A DNA stretch of 6,340 bases, taken from NCBI GenBank assembly GCA_005884985.1, contig VAYK01000055.1, forward strand, positions 1-6,340. Direction: 5' to 3'. The position numbers and the translations under genes are program-made. Shown in pieces: positions 5,395 through 6,340 of this stretch (within the stretch, counting starts at the first letter, position 1; every line of letters starts with the position of its first letter). A model generated the notes under the pieces. It saw only the letters and a program-made list of their open reading frames with translations, searched no databases and was not told the DNA's origin. The stretch is from Actinomycetota bacterium. GTDB taxonomy: Bacteria > Actinomycetota > Thermoleophilia > Solirubrobacterales > 70-9.

Positions 5395-6340
5395 TCATGG
5401 TCCACGATCGCGCCTCGCGGGGCTCGCGGGCGCCACGCGTTGAGGCAGGCTTCGGCCCCAGCGCGAGTAGTCGGCGAAATCGAGCAGGCGGTCGAAGTAG
5501 CTGTCCAAGGACGGGGCACGGATCCCCGCCCGCTCGAGCCTCGACCGGGCCCGCCGGTCGTCGAACCTGACTCGCATCGAGAAGTAGGGGAACAGGGACT
5601 CCGTGCGCCGAAGCGCCCGGCGCTGCCGCTCCCCGCTGACGCGGATCAGCATGGGATGGAGCAGCCGCCGATAGATCGGTGGCGACACGAGGTGTGGGGG
5701 ACGGCGCCGAAAGTAGCGGGCAGAGTGCCCGATCAGGCGCCCCACGGTGGTCGCGCGGCGGCCGGACACCAGGTGGTAGACGCCCAGACCGTCCTTCGAT
5801 CCCTCGACCAGCTCGTAGACCGCGTCCGCCACGTAATCGACGGGAACGACGTCGACGGGCGTCGAACGGCGGGCCGGGATCACTGGGTAGGCGCCGCGGG
5901 CGAAGGCCTTCAACGGCGGGTAGAGGACGTTGAAAGAGGACGTCCAGCCGCTGGAGCGCTCGCCGACGACGATGCTCGGGCGCAAGATCAGGATCGGCAG
6001 CTGGGCGGAGCGCTCCCTGACCAGGAGCTCGGCCTCGAACTTGGAGCGCTCATAGGCATTGCGGAACCCCTGTCCCACCTCGAGCTGGTCTTCGGTGAAC
6101 TCGCCCGCGTGATCGCCGGCCACGTATGCGGTCGAGATGTGGCAGAAGCGCCGCAGGCCCTGGCCGCGCCGCTGGCAGAGCTCGGCGAACTCGAGCAGTC
6201 GCCGGGTTCCCTCGACGTTCACCCGACGCGACTCCGAGAGCGGCAGCGTGAACGAGACCGAGGCGGCCGAATGGATGATCTCGGTGACCCGCGAGGCAAG
6301 CTCCTCACGTCTGTCATCGTCGAGCCCGAGGCCGGCGCTC
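5395..6340 (-). CDS. Extended SDR, thioester-reductase / fatty-acyl-CoA-reductase type (N-terminus outside window)
   Basis: The frame is open to the right edge, giving 314 visible residues ending at TGA 5397-5395. GTG 6222 is internal, because conserved sequence continues upstream of it (EIIHSAASVSFTLPLSESRR, then VNVEGTRRLLEFA). These are hallmarks of the NAD_binding_4 (male-sterility) family, which reduces fatty acyl-CoA or carrier-bound thioesters to aldehydes or alcohols with NAD(P)H. The active site is visible: FCHISTAYVAGD supplies the Ser/Thr, and NAYERSKFEAE supplies Tyr and Lys of YxxxK (Tyr codon near 6052-6054). Then come ILILRPSIVVGE, VDVVPVDYVADAVYELV, and a C-terminal region ending FDDRRARSRLERAGI ... 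SYFDRLLDFADYSRWG, reminiscent of acyl-CoA reductases. The N-terminal GxxGxxG cofactor loop lies off the window, so cofactor preference and any fused domain cannot be judged. It precedes the dehydrogenase by 32 bases and is probably co-transcribed. The exact substrate is unknown; a nucleotide-sugar epimerase is less likely. Confidence 0.85.
   Translation of the reverse strand, partial: SAGLGLDDDRREELASRVTEIIHSAASVSFTLPLSESRRVNVEGTRRLLEFAELCQRRGQGLRRFCHISTAYVAGDHAGEFTEDQLEVGQGFRNAYERSKFEAELLVRERSAQLPILILRPSIVVGERSSGWTSSFNVLYPPLKAFARGAYPVIPARRSTPVDVVPVDYVADAVYELVEGSKDGLGVYHLVSGRRATTVGRLIGHSARYFRRRPPHLVSPPIYRRLLHPMLIRVSGERQRRALRRTESLFPYFSMRVRFDDRRARSRLERAGIRAPSLDSYFDRLLDFADYSRWGRSLPQRVAPASPARRDRGP

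Noticed and set aside
4518..5570. Plus-strand open frame (350 codons) opposite the semialdehyde dehydrogenase
   Set aside because: The minus strand carries every ALDH motif in order. The plus-strand translation is Ser/Arg/Thr-rich without domains.

Overview
The window is a gene-dense, very GC-rich stretch of bacterial chromosome. Codons end mostly in G or C, intergenic gaps are 0-32 bases, and no RNA gene, insertion sequence or CRISPR array is visible. Base composition, gene families and protein style suggest a high-GC actinobacterium, perhaps of the Thermoleophilia (Solirubrobacterales/Gaiellales) type. The lineage is inferred, not shown.

Plus strand, 1-3912: five closely packed genes read rightward. 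They are the C-terminal part of an NfeD-type membrane protein, a slipin (SPFH/stomatin family), a GalT-like nucleotidylyltransferase of the HIT superfamily, an acidic protein of unknown function, and a stand-alone DUF2090 aldolase. The aldolase is the domain found at the C-terminus of some IolC proteins and probably cleaves 2-deoxy-5-keto-gluconate 6-phosphate. The NfeD-slipin pair is a classical membrane-quality-control partnership. The last three genes look like sugar or sugar-phosphate metabolism.

Minus strand, 6340-3893: two genes read leftward. An extended SDR of the thioester-reductase / fatty-acyl-CoA-reductase type (its N-terminus is off the right edge) is followed after 32 bases by a CoA-acylating methylmalonate/malonate-semialdehyde dehydrogenase (MmsA/IolA). 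The dehydrogenase converges on the aldolase gene and their 3' ends overlap by 20 bases. The two enzymes would carry out the last two steps of myo-inositol breakdown: DKGP to DHAP plus malonate semialdehyde, then malonate semialdehyde to acetyl-CoA and CO2.

Four things stand out. (1) The slipin has conserved family sequence right back to the NfeD stop codon, in the same frame, with no ATG/GTG/TTG start and no membrane anchor. (2) The GalT-like gene has a conserved zinc-binding N-terminus with no canonical start; CTG at 1191 is the best candidate, so automatic calls would lose about 77 residues. (3) A perfect 7-base tandem repeat lies inside the GalT-like coding region, where copy-number change would switch reading frame. 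(4) The aldolase and dehydrogenase genes overlap tail to tail. I see no clearly new multi-gene defence or mobile system here.
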